Assembly (NCBI GenBank): GCA_023954075.1
Contig: JAMLIV010000019.1
Location: 1 to 64,000, forward strand
Direction: 5' to 3'
DNA: 64,000 nt
From: Lysobacteraceae bacterium
GTDB lineage: Bacteria; Pseudomonadota; Gammaproteobacteria; Xanthomonadales; Xanthomonadaceae
This document shows, one piece after another, positions 36,070 through 44,616 of the stretch. A model generated the notes under the pieces. It was not told the DNA's origin and made no database searches. It saw nothing but the letters and a program-made list of their open reading frames with translations. Position 1 is the first letter of the stretch; each line of letters begins with the position of its first letter. Position numbers and translations under genes: made by a program.

Positions 36070-37278
36070 GTGTCACTCCGAATCCTGCTGTCAGCCGCCC
36101 TCGCGCTGGGCCTTGCCGCCTGTGGCCCTGCGTCCGGACCGGACGCGCCGGTGAGTCCGGTCCCGGAGGACGCGCCGCCACCGCCGGTGTCGGTGCGGTT
36201 TGCCACCTGGAACACCTCGCTGTTCGACCCGGTGGCCGGTGGCCTCGTCGCGCGCCTGGAGCGCGGCGACGAGGCCGCGAAAAGCATCGCCGCACTGCTG
36301 CAGCGCCAGCGCCCGGACGTGGTGCTGCTCAACGAGTTCGACTACGACGCGGCGCAGCGCGCCGCCGAACTGTTCCAGCGCCGCTATCTGGAAGTGCCGC
36401 AGGCCGGGCAGGCACCGATCCGCTACGACTACCGCTACCTCGCCCCGGTCAATACCGGCGAGCCCAGCGGCCTGGATCTCGACAACGACGGCCGCACGGA
36501 CGGACCCAACGACGCCTGGGGATACGGCACCCACCCGGGCCAGTACGGCATGCTGGTGCTCTCGCGCTTTCCGATCGACGCGCTGGCGGTGCGCAGCTTC
36601 CGGCATTTTCTCTGGAAGGATCTGCCCGCCGCCCGCCGCCCGCTGCATCCCGACGGCACGCCCTGGCACGCCGATGCGACCTGGGCGCAGCTGCGCCTGT
36701 CGTCGAAATCACACTGGGACGTGCCGATCCGCACCGCGCTGGGCACCGTGCACTTCCTCGTCTCACACCCGACGCCGCCGGTGTTCGACGGCCCGGAAGA
36801 CCGCAACGGCGCGCGCAATGCCGACGAGATCGCGCTCTGGAACCATTACCTTTCCGATCCCGACGCCGCGTGGCTGTGCGATGACCGCGGTGCCTGCGGC
36901 GGACTCGCGGCCGATGCGCGCTTCGTGCTGGCCGGTGACCTCAACGCCGACCGCGACGATGGCGACGGCCGCCGCGAGGCCATCGCCGCGCTCTTGGACA
37001 ACCCGCGCGTGGACGCGGCCTTCGTGCCGCGCAGCGAAGGTGCGGGGCCGGCCGCCGCCGGCTACGGCTTCGAGCGCCGCGGCGACGTGAGCGCCCACAC
37101 CGGCGATTTCGGCCCGCGCAGCGGCACCCTGCGGATCGACTACCTGCTGCCCTCGAAGGACTTTTCGATCCTGGCCGGCGGCGTGTTCTGGCCGTTGGAA
37201 GGCGCGCCCGAGGCGGAATGGACGCGCGTCACCGACCACCACATGGTCTGGCTGGATCTGGCCGATCCGACACCCTGA
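36070..37278 (+). CDS. Lipoprotein of the endonuclease/exonuclease/phosphatase family
   Basis: 402 residues. GTG start, 4 nt after GGAGG, gives a lipoprotein signal peptide SLRILLSAALALGLAAC with the lipobox LAAC. The EEP fold is recognisable: RFATWNTSLF at the start, LLNEFDY (metal Glu), LVSHPTPP, AGDLNADRDDGD and VTDHHMVWLD at the end. These give the Asn/Glu/Asp/His set of metal-dependent phosphoesterases. The protein is membrane-anchored outside the cytoplasm, so a phosphodiesterase/phosphatase or extracellular nuclease role is likely; substrate unknown. Confidence 0.87.
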   Translation: MSLRILLSAALALGLAACGPASGPDAPVSPVPEDAPPPPVSVRFATWNTSLFDPVAGGLVARLERGDEAAKSIAALLQRQRPDVVLLNEFDYDAAQRAAELFQRRYLEVPQAGQAPIRYDYRYLAPVNTGEPSGLDLDNDGRTDGPNDAWGYGTHPGQYGMLVLSRFPIDALAVRSFRHFLWKDLPAARRPLHPDGTPWHADATWAQLRLSSKSHWDVPIRTALGTVHFLVSHPTPPVFDGPEDRNGARNADEIALWNHYLSDPDAAWLCDDRGACGGLAADARFVLAGDLNADRDDGDGRREAIAALLDNPRVDAAFVPRSEGAGPAAAGYGFERRGDVSAHTGDFGPRSGTLRIDYLLPSKDFSILAGGVFWPLEGAPEAEWTRVTDHHMVWLDLADPTP

Positions 37279-37463
37279 TAGCGCGTGCCGCCGGCCGTTT
37301 CCGGCGCACGTCAGCGCCAGCGCCAGTGCGAACAGGATTGGGGGGCGGCGGGCGGCGAGCTTGTGCGCAAGCTGAACCCCTCCGGCCGGGTTCACAGCCG
37401 ATTAAGCGCCTGATTCCTAGCGTGCATCGTGTGCGCCGAGGGGTGCGCTTTCGGAGAACCGTC

Positions 37464-38027
37464 ATGCAGATACGTCGATTCCCGCTGGCTTTCGCCGCGT
37501 TGCTGGCAGCCGTCGGCTTTGCCGGCAGTGCCGCCGCGCAGGAGTACCGCGAGTACGCCGAACCAATCTACGACTGGGCCGAGGTGGTACGCGTGGAGCC
37601 GATCTTCAGCGTCGTGAACCAGCCGACCTACCGCGATCAGTGCTGGGATGAGCCGGTCACCTACCGCGAACCGCCGCGCTATGTGCGCCACGATGGACCG
37701 GGCGCGCCCGCCGTGCTGGGCGCGATCGTGGGCGGCGTGATCGGCAACCAGTTCGGCCACGGTGGCGGCCGCGCCGCGTCCACCGCGTTCGGCGCGATGC
37801 TGGGCCACGAAATGGTGCGCGATACGCAGGGCGGCTATTACGCCGGCGGCCGCGAATACACCCGCTACGAACGCCGCTGCGCGCCGCGGACCGGGTACCG
37901 GCGCGACGAGCGCGTGACCGGCTACGACGTCACCTATCGTTATCAGGGGCGGCTGTACCAGACCGTCACCGACTATCCGCCGGGCGAGAGCCTGCAGGTG
38001 CGAGTGGACGTAAGCCCGGTTCCTTGA
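37464..38027 (+). CDS. Exported glycine-zipper (2TM) protein
   Basis: 187 residues; signal peptide QIRRFPLAFAALLAAVGFAG. The core AVLGAIVGGVIGNQFGHG is a glycine zipper of the SlyB/Rickettsia 17-kDa type, flanked by Tyr/Arg/Glu-rich extramembrane segments (YREYAEPIYDW; GREYTRYERRCAPRTGYRR). No lipobox cysteine follows the signal, unlike SlyB. Probably an envelope-associated structural protein. GGAG is 8 nt before the ATG. A strong intrinsic terminator follows. Confidence 0.87.
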   Translation: MQIRRFPLAFAALLAAVGFAGSAAAQEYREYAEPIYDWAEVVRVEPIFSVVNQPTYRDQCWDEPVTYREPPRYVRHDGPGAPAVLGAIVGGVIGNQFGHGGGRAASTAFGAMLGHEMVRDTQGGYYAGGREYTRYERRCAPRTGYRRDERVTGYDVTYRYQGRLYQTVTDYPPGESLQVRVDVSPVP

Positions 38028-38051
38028 ACCAGGCTCTCCCAGGGATGGGAC

Positions 38052-38075
38052 AGACGGGGCCTTCGGGCCCCGTCT
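38052..38075 (+). terminator. Intrinsic-type terminator after the glycine-zipper gene
   Basis: Perfect 10-bp stem AGACGGGGCC / GGCCCCGTCT closed by a stable TTCG tetraloop, 25 nt after the stop codon. The downstream T-tract is short (TCGTTG). Confidence 0.8.
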
Positions 38076-38125
38076 TCGTTGCGCCGGCGTACACTGCGCG
38101 CGGCCTGACCTGTGCTTCCATCTCC

Positions 38126-38914
38126 ATGACCACACGACCGCTCCTGATCGGCGTTTCGCCCCGCATCCTTCGCCAGACGCCGCCGGAACTGGGCGCACAC
38201 GGCAAGACCCTGCAATACCTCGGGCAGTCGGTCGCACACTGGATCATGGCGCTGGGTGCGGCCTGCGTGATGCTGCCCACGGTGGAGCGGGAGGGCGCGA
38301 TCCGGCGCGCCGAGATCCACACCCGCGATTTCGCCGCGATGCTCGACGGGCTGGTGCTGCAGGGCGGTTCGGATATCGATCCGGCGCTTTACGGCGAATC
38401 GCGCCGGCACATCGTGGGTGCGGTGGACTGCGTGCGCGACCGCTTCGAGCTCGATCTGATCCATGCCTTCGTGATGCAGGAAAAGCCGGTTCTGGGCATC
38501 TGCCGCGGCATGCAGCTCATCAACGTCGCGTTCGGCGGAACCCTGCACCAGGATCTCATTGCCGACGGCGTGACGCAGGTTTCGCACGCCGATCTTCCAC
38601 GCTATGACGATTACCACCACGACCTCCTCCTCAGCGACGGCGGCGTGCTCTCGCGCTGGCACGGCGGCGCGACGCGCGGCGTGGTGAATTCGATCCACCA
38701 CCAGGGCGTGGCGCGGCTGGCGGACGGTTTCGTGCCGGTCGCGCACGCGCCCGACGGCGTGCCCGAGGCGATCTGGCGCGATGCGCCGGGCTTCGTGCTC
38801 GGCGTGCAGTGGCACCCGGAGTTCCACGACGGCAGCGATCCGACGCTGCTGGACGCCGATCCGATGATGCGCGCCTTCCTCGACGCCGCACGCGCGCGGC
38901 GCGAGGCCGCTTGA
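38126..38914 (+). CDS. Gamma-glutamyl-gamma-aminobutyrate hydrolase family protein (peptidase C26)
   Basis: 262-residue class-I glutamine-amidotransferase-fold hydrolase related to PuuD. Nucleophile Cys in LGICRGMQLINVAFGG, His and Glu in VQWHPEFHDG. No synthase domain is attached. PuuD cleaves gamma-Glu-GABA in putrescine breakdown, but no put/puu genes are near, so substrate is uncertain. Start ATG chosen because upstream in-frame codons fall inside the previous terminator. Confidence 0.88.
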   Translation: MTTRPLLIGVSPRILRQTPPELGAHGKTLQYLGQSVAHWIMALGAACVMLPTVEREGAIRRAEIHTRDFAAMLDGLVLQGGSDIDPALYGESRRHIVGAVDCVRDRFELDLIHAFVMQEKPVLGICRGMQLINVAFGGTLHQDLIADGVTQVSHADLPRYDDYHHDLLLSDGGVLSRWHGGATRGVVNSIHHQGVARLADGFVPVAHAPDGVPEAIWRDAPGFVLGVQWHPEFHDGSDPTLLDADPMMRAFLDAARARREAA

Positions 38915-38948
38915 GCGGCACGGCGCTGGATCTGGCCTTGCCGCGTAT

Positions 38949-38979
38949 TGCTGCATCGCAGCACGCATTGCCACATAAT
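38949..38979 (+). promoter_or_regulatory. lysAC promoter -10 with overlapping inverted repeat
   Basis: TGCTGC-ATC-GCAGCA (38949-38963) lies just upstream of CATAAT (38974-38979, 5 of 6 matches to -10). The repeat covers the -35 zone, the classic place for a repressor. The same dyad precedes the GNAT gene at 31285-31299. Confidence 0.5.
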
Positions 38980-39047
38980 CGCGTTTCCGCAGCGCGAAGG
39001 CCGGCGCCTGCGGTCTGGCTACCGGCCGATTCGCAGGAAGGAAAGCC

Positions 39048-41660
39048 ATGACGCCTCCCGCTGTGTCCGGCGCGCCCGCCGCGCCGTGGGTCGTTATGAA
39101 GTTCGGTGGCACCAGCGTGTCGAGCCGCGCGCGCTGGGACACGATCGGCGACCTGGTGGCGAAACGGAAGTCCGAAGGCTTCCGGGTGCTGGTGGTGGTG
39201 TCGGCGGTGTCCGGCGTGACCAACGCGCTGGTGGCGCTGACTGAAGCGGGCGGCGGGCGTTCGACGCGGCTGATGCAGACCGAGGCGCTGGAGACGAAGC
39301 ATCGCGACTTCGCCGCCGCACTCGATCTCGATGCCGGCGCGGTCATCGGCGATCTGATCGCCGCGCTGCGCGCGCTGGCCGCCGATCCGCGCGCCGACGC
39401 GGCGGCGCTCGACTGGCAGGCGGAGCTGCTGGCGCTGGGTGAACTTTTTTCCAGCCGGCTGGGTTCGGCCTATCTTTCCGCGCGCGGGCTGGACCTGCGC
39501 TGGAGCGATGCGCGCCGGCACCTGCGTGCGGTGAAGCTGCCCAATCAGAGCGCCTGGGCGGCACGGCTGTCGGTCAACTGCAGCCTGCAGGCGGAACCGG
39601 ACTTTGCCGAGCGCTTCGCGGCGCAGGGCGACACCCTCATCACCCAGGGCTTCATCTGCGCCGACGATGAAGGGAAAACCTGCATCCTCGGGCGCGGCGG
39701 CTCGGATACCTCGGCGGCGTATTTCGGCGCGCTCCTGCGCGCGGCGCGGGTGGAAACCTGGACCGACGTGCCCGGCATGTTCAGCGCCAACCCGCGCCAG
39801 GTGCCGCAGGCGCGGCTGCTGGCGCGCTTGGACTATGAAGAGGCTCAGGAAATCGCCAGCACCGGTGCCAAGGTGCTGCACCCGCGCTGCATTTCGCCCT
39901 GCCGCGAGGCGCGCGTGCCGCTGTGGATCCGCGATACCTCGCAGCCGGACTTCGAAGGCACCGTGATCGGCCCGCGCCTGGCCGATGCGGTGCCCGGCGT
40001 GAAGGCGATCAGCTCCAAGCGCGGCATCGTGCTGGTGTCGATGGACGGCATCGGCATGTGGCAGCAGGTGGGCTTCCTGGCCGACGTGTTCGAGCGCTTC
40101 AAGCGCCACGGGCTGTCGGTGGACCTGATCGGCTCGTCCGAGGCCAACGTCACCGTCTCGCTCGATCCGTCCGACAACCTGGTCACCACCGACGTGCTCG
40201 AACGCCTCGCCGCGGACCTGGCCGAAGTGTGCCGGGTGAAGGTGATCGCGCCCTGCGCCTCGATCACGCTGGTCGGTCGCGGGATGCGTTCGCTGCTGCA
40301 CAGGCTCTCCGACGTGCTGGCCGAGTTCGGGCGCGAGCGCGTGCACCTGATTTCGCAAAGCTCCAACGACCTCAACCTCACCTTCGTGGTGGACGAGGCG
40401 GTGGCCGAGGACATGCTGCCGCGCCTGCACGAACTCCTGATCCACGCCCAGGCCATGCCGGTGGACGAGGCGTCGGTGTTCGGCCCGAGCTGGAAGGAAA
40501 TGCAGCGCGGCTCGTCTCCCCGGCCACAGCCCTGGTGGGCGCTGCGGCGCGAGGCGCTGCTGGCGCAGGCGGCGCTCGGTACGCCGCGCTACGTCTACGA
40601 TCTGGCGAGCGTGCGCGAGAACGCGCGCGCGCTGCGCGGTCTCGGCGCGCTCGACCGGCGCTTCTACGCGATCAAGGCCAATCCGCATCCGGACATCCTG
40701 CGGGTGCTGGAGGAAGAAGGCTTCGGCTTCGAGTGCGTGTCGGCCGGCGAGATCGGGCGGGTGTTTTCGCTGTTCCCGAAGCTCGATCCGACCCGCGTGC
40801 TGTTCACCCCGAGCTTTGCCGCGCGCGCCGAGTACGAGGCGGCGCTGGCGCGCGATGTCTGGGTCACGCTCGACAGTGCGTATCCGCTGCGCCACTGGCC
40901 CGAGCTGTTCCGCCGCCGCGCGCTCTGGCTGCGACTGGATCCGGGCTACGGCCGCGGCCACCATGAAAAGGTGCGCACCGGCGGTACCGGCGCCAAGTTC
41001 GGCCTGCCGCTGGATGCGCTGGAGGAATTCGCGGCCGAGGCGGCGCGCGCCGGTGCCATGATTTTCGGCCTGCACGCGCACCTGGGCAGCGGCATCTTCG
41101 ACGCCTTGCACTGGCGCGACGTGTTCGCCCGCCTGGCCGCGGCGGCCGAAACGCTCGGCACGGTCGAGGCGCTCAACCTGGGCGGCGGGCTGGGCGTGGC
41201 CTCGGAGCCGGAACTGGATCCGTTCGAGATGGATGCGCTGGCCGAGGTGCTGGCGCAGGCCAAGGCGCTGTGCCCGCAGTACGCGCTGTGGATGGAGCCG
41301 GGGCGCTATCTGGTGGCGCGCGCCGGCGTGCTGCTGCTGCGCGTGACCCAGGTGGTGGAGAAGTCCGGCGTGCGGCGTGTGGGCGTGGACGGCGGAATGA
41401 ACGCGCTGCTGCGCCCGGCGCTCTACAACGCCCGCCACGAGGTGGTGAACCTCAGTCGCCTGGGTGAAGCCGACGACGGCCAGTTCGACGTGGTCGGGCC
41501 GATCTGCGAAACCGGCGACGTGCTGGCGCGCCGCCGCCGGCTTCCGGCCAGCTTCGAGGGCGACGTGCTCCTGGTCGCCACCGCCGGAGCCTATGGCGCA
41601 GTGATGGCCTCCACCTACAATCTGCGCGACTTGCCGACGGAGGCCGTGCTCGATGACTGA
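39048..41660 (+). CDS. lysAC: Bifunctional aspartate kinase / diaminopimelate decarboxylase
   Basis: 870-residue fusion carrying the first and last steps of lysine synthesis. N-terminal kinase (about 13-300): VVMKFGGTSVSS and LGRGGSDTSAAYFGALL. ACT regulatory region (about 310-460): VDLIGSSEANVTVSLD. After a short linker comes a fold-III PLP decarboxylase (about 495-870) with PLP lysine 543 in YAIKANPHPD, plus GLHAHLGSGIFD, NLGGGLGVASEPELD and CETGDVLA. Such fusions are characteristic of Xanthomonadales. The fused protein could let lysine sensed by ACT domains affect both ends of the pathway. AAGGAAAG lies before the ATG. Its last 8 bases overlap murL. Confidence 0.97.
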   Translation: MTPPAVSGAPAAPWVVMKFGGTSVSSRARWDTIGDLVAKRKSEGFRVLVVVSAVSGVTNALVALTEAGGGRSTRLMQTEALETKHRDFAAALDLDAGAVIGDLIAALRALAADPRADAAALDWQAELLALGELFSSRLGSAYLSARGLDLRWSDARRHLRAVKLPNQSAWAARLSVNCSLQAEPDFAERFAAQGDTLITQGFICADDEGKTCILGRGGSDTSAAYFGALLRAARVETWTDVPGMFSANPRQVPQARLLARLDYEEAQEIASTGAKVLHPRCISPCREARVPLWIRDTSQPDFEGTVIGPRLADAVPGVKAISSKRGIVLVSMDGIGMWQQVGFLADVFERFKRHGLSVDLIGSSEANVTVSLDPSDNLVTTDVLERLAADLAEVCRVKVIAPCASITLVGRGMRSLLHRLSDVLAEFGRERVHLISQSSNDLNLTFVVDEAVAEDMLPRLHELLIHAQAMPVDEASVFGPSWKEMQRGSSPRPQPWWALRREALLAQAALGTPRYVYDLASVRENARALRGLGALDRRFYAIKANPHPDILRVLEEEGFGFECVSAGEIGRVFSLFPKLDPTRVLFTPSFAARAEYEAALARDVWVTLDSAYPLRHWPELFRRRALWLRLDPGYGRGHHEKVRTGGTGAKFGLPLDALEEFAAEAARAGAMIFGLHAHLGSGIFDALHWRDVFARLAAAAETLGTVEALNLGGGLGVASEPELDPFEMDALAEVLAQAKALCPQYALWMEPGRYLVARAGVLLLRVTQVVEKSGVRRVGVDGGMNALLRPALYNARHEVVNLSRLGEADDGQFDVVGPICETGDVLARRRRLPASFEGDVLLVATAGAYGAVMASTYNLRDLPTEAVLDD

Positions 41661-43026
41661 GGTCCGAAAACCGGGCGAGGGCTGGACGTTCCGGCGCGAT
41701 GCGATCCAGCGCTTCCGCTTCGTGCGTGCGGCGCTGGATGAAGCCACCGGCCGGGTCGAGCTGGTCTACGCCTTCGACGATGGCCCGGCGCTGGTCGAAG
41801 CGCTGGAGATTCCCGGCGCGCCGTTCGCGCTCGATGCGCCGCGCCGGCGGGCGGTGGACGCGGCGCTGCGGCTCTTGCACCTGATCGCCGGCATCAGTTA
41901 CTACAAGGCGGCGCTGCCGCCCGAACTGGTGGTGGAGAGCGAGGCGCCGGACGCGGCGCTGGCCGAACTCCTGACCGCGGTCTACGAGGACGGGCTGGGC
42001 GAGTTCGCCTACCGCAACGGGCTGTCGCTGCGCGGGAAAATCCGCTTTCCGGCGGCAGGCGATGGGGCCGCCGCCACGGCTGCGGGGCTTGCGCCGCGCG
42101 CCATCACCGCGATCGGCGGCGGCAAGGATTCGCTGGTCAGCATCGAGGCCCTGCGCGACGCCGGCGTGGAGCAGAGCCTCGCCTTCATCGGCAACTCGCC
42201 GCTGATCCACGCCTGCGCCGAGCGCACCGGGCTGCCGGCCATCAACATCGCGCGCCGGCTGGCACCCGAACTGTTCGATTTCAACGCCGCCGGCGCGTGG
42301 AACGGACACATTCCCGTCACCGCGGTGAATTCCGCCATCCTGGTGCTCGTCGCCCTGCTGCGCGGTGCCGACCAGGTGGTGTTTTCCAACGAGCGATCGG
42401 CCAGCTACGGCAGCCTCATTCCGGGTACGGGCGAGGTGAACCACCAATGGTCCAAGAGCTGGGACTTCGAGCGGCGTTTCGCCGCCTACGTGCGCGCGCA
42501 CGTCGCCGCGGACCTTGCCTACTACTCGCTGCTGCGTCCGCTTTCCGAGCTGGCCGTGGCGCGCCGGTTCGCGAAGATCGACCGCTACGACGCGCATTTT
42601 TCCAGCTGCAATCGCAACTTCCACATCCTCGGCGAACGCCCGGCGCAGCGCTGGTGCGGGGAGTGTCCCAAGTGCCGCTTCGTGTTCCTCGCGCTCGCAC
42701 CCTTCATGCCCAAGCCGCGCCTCACCGCGATCTTCGGGCGCAACCTGCTGGATGAACCGGCGCAGGCGCAGGGCTTCGACGCACTGATCGAGTACGGCGA
42801 GCACAAGCCCTTCGAGTGCGTGGGCGAGGGGCGCGAGGCGCGCGCGGCTTTCTTCGAACTCGCCGCGCGCCCGGTTTGGCGGGAAGATGCGCTGGTGCGT
42901 CGATTCGCGCGTGAAATTGCCCCGAGGATTGGGGCAGAATCGCTTCCGGCGCTGCTCGTCCCGCAGGGAGAGCACGGCATTCCCGAGGCTGTCTGGAAGC
43001 GCGTGGGTGAATCTTTCCGAACTTGA
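41653..43026 (+). CDS. murL: UDP-MurNAc-L-Ala-L-Glu epimerase MurL
   Basis: 457 residues. In the Xanthomonas route MurD2 adds L-Glu to UDP-MurNAc-L-Ala and MurL then epimerises the terminal L-Glu to D-Glu, using ATP and Mg2+; this replaces glutamate racemase MurI plus classical MurD. Recognised by its order with murD2 and by ITAIGGGKDSLVSIEAL (PP-loop-like ATP site), SNERSASYGSL, and the cysteine-rich SSCNRNF / WCGECPKCRFVF block. Overlaps lysAC by 8 nt and murD2 by 20 nt, so all three are translationally linked. Confidence 0.93.
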   Translation: MTEVRKPGEGWTFRRDAIQRFRFVRAALDEATGRVELVYAFDDGPALVEALEIPGAPFALDAPRRRAVDAALRLLHLIAGISYYKAALPPELVVESEAPDAALAELLTAVYEDGLGEFAYRNGLSLRGKIRFPAAGDGAAATAAGLAPRAITAIGGGKDSLVSIEALRDAGVEQSLAFIGNSPLIHACAERTGLPAINIARRLAPELFDFNAAGAWNGHIPVTAVNSAILVLVALLRGADQVVFSNERSASYGSLIPGTGEVNHQWSKSWDFERRFAAYVRAHVAADLAYYSLLRPLSELAVARRFAKIDRYDAHFSSCNRNFHILGERPAQRWCGECPKCRFVFLALAPFMPKPRLTAIFGRNLLDEPAQAQGFDALIEYGEHKPFECVGEGREARAAFFELAARPVWREDALVRRFAREIAPRIGAESLPALLVPQGEHGIPEAVWKRVGESFRT

Positions 43027-44446
43027 GGGCAGGCGCATTGCGATCTGGGGCTACGGCCAGGAAGGCCGGGCCACCCTGGCCGCACTGCGCTGGCGGCTTC
43101 CACGCGCACCGCTCGCGCTCCTGTGCAGCGCGGCCGAAGCCAGCGAGGTGATGGGGCTGGGCGATCCGGCGCTCTACATCTTCACCGAGGAAGTGACGGC
43201 CGACCTCCTGGTGCGCTTCGACGTGGTGATCAAGTCGCCGGGCATCAGTCCGTACCACGGCGTTGCGGCGCAAGCGCTGGCGCGCGGGGTTCGCTTCACC
43301 TCGGGCACCGCGCTGTGGTTTGCCGAAAGCCCGGAGGCGCGAACGATCTGCGTGACCGGCACCAAGGGCAAGAGCACCACCAGCGCGCTGATCGCCCATC
43401 TCCTGCGCGCCGGTGGCGTACGTACCGGCCTGGCCGGCAACATCGGCCTGCCGCTGCTGGATTTGCTCGAAGCCGACCCGCCGGCCGAGATCAACGTGCT
43501 GGAGCTGTCGAGCTACCAGACCCGCGATGCGGTGGCGCCCGAGGTGGCGGTGGTGCTGAACCTTTTCCCCGAGCACCTGGACTGGCACGGCAGCGAGGAG
43601 CGCTACGTCGCCGACAAGCTCGCGCTCGCCACCGTCGCCAATCCGCGCCATCTGGTCCTGAACGCCGCCGATGCGCGGCTGGCGAGTCTGGGCCGCAGCG
43701 CGGTGGTGCAGGGCAGTGCCTCGGAAACGAACCTGGGCGCGGAAGCCGGCGGCACTCGCGCCGCGCAGCTTTGGTGGTTCAACGCGCGCCACGGCTGGCA
43801 CCTGCGCGGCAGCGTGATTCACCGCGGCGAGGAAGAGGTGATGGACGCATCCGCGCTGCCGCTGCCCGGCGCGCACAATCGCGGCAACCTGTGCGCCGCG
43901 CTCTCGGCCATCGAGGCCGCGGGCTTCGACGCGCGCGCGCTGGCGCGGCACGCCATGAGCTTTCGCCCGCTGCCGCACCGGCTGCAGGTCATCGGTCACC
44001 GCGACGGGCGCGAATACGTCAACGACTCCATCAGCACCACGCCGCACGCCTCGCTCGCCGCGCTTGACTGCCACGCCAACCGCCGCGTCGCGATCCTGGT
44101 GGGCGGCTTCGACCGCGGCCTGGACTGGTCGGTGTTCTTCGAACGCATGAACCGCGAGCCGCCGCTGGCCATCATCACCATGGGCCAGAACGGCCCGCAG
44201 ATATACGACGGGCTGAAATTCGCCTCGCGCGGCGGGCGCTTCGGCCTGTTCCAGGCCCCCGACATGCCCGAAGCCGTGCGCATTGCCGAACAGGTGATCG
44301 GCGCCGACGGCGTGATCCTGCTTTCGCCCGGCGCGCCGAGCTTCCCGCGCTACCGCGACTACGTCGAGCGCGGCCGCCACTTCGCCCAGGTCGCCGGCTT
44401 CGACCCCGACCAGATCAGCGCGATTCCCGGGCTTGGCGTGGGGTGA
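43007..44446 (+). CDS. murD2: UDP-MurNAc-L-Ala--L-glutamate ligase MurD2
   Basis: 479-residue Mur ligase. N-terminal Rossmann-like domain (RRIAIWGYGQEGRATL), central ATPase with VTGTKGKSTTSALIAHLL and LELSSYQTRD, and a C-terminal domain (YVNDSISTTPHASLAALD; ILVGGFDRGLDW). Most of this also fits classical MurD; adjacency to murL identifies the L-Glu-specific variant. GTG at 43007 gives the expected start NLSELEGRRIAIWG and overlaps murL by 20 nt. Confidence 0.93.
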   Translation: MNLSELEGRRIAIWGYGQEGRATLAALRWRLPRAPLALLCSAAEASEVMGLGDPALYIFTEEVTADLLVRFDVVIKSPGISPYHGVAAQALARGVRFTSGTALWFAESPEARTICVTGTKGKSTTSALIAHLLRAGGVRTGLAGNIGLPLLDLLEADPPAEINVLELSSYQTRDAVAPEVAVVLNLFPEHLDWHGSEERYVADKLALATVANPRHLVLNAADARLASLGRSAVVQGSASETNLGAEAGGTRAAQLWWFNARHGWHLRGSVIHRGEEEVMDASALPLPGAHNRGNLCAALSAIEAAGFDARALARHAMSFRPLPHRLQVIGHRDGREYVNDSISTTPHASLAALDCHANRRVAILVGGFDRGLDWSVFFERMNREPPLAIITMGQNGPQIYDGLKFASRGGRFGLFQAPDMPEAVRIAEQVIGADGVILLSPGAPSFPRYRDYVERGRHFAQVAGFDPDQISAIPGLGVG

Positions 44447-44616
44447 TCCCTTTGGGTTGTCCGGCCCAACTCCGGATTCACGCGTCGACAGGCAATCTGG
44501 TCGAATCCCGGTTGCGCGACGCGCAGCCGCAGGCGCGACGCCCGACTTCCGGCACCCGCCGCGTTCGCGCATCGAGGGTAGGATGCGCTTTCGTTTTCGG
44601 TCGCCGGGGAAGGTTC

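Noticed and set aside
38631..41747. Open frame of about 1000 codons on the minus strand
   Set aside because: Antisense to lysAC and its neighbours; no recognisable fold, Arg/His/Gln-rich.
43007..44446. Classical MurD (D-Glu ligase) as the identity
   Set aside because: Mur ligase motifs alone cannot decide, but the overlapping upstream murL makes the L-Glu-specific MurD2 the better reading.
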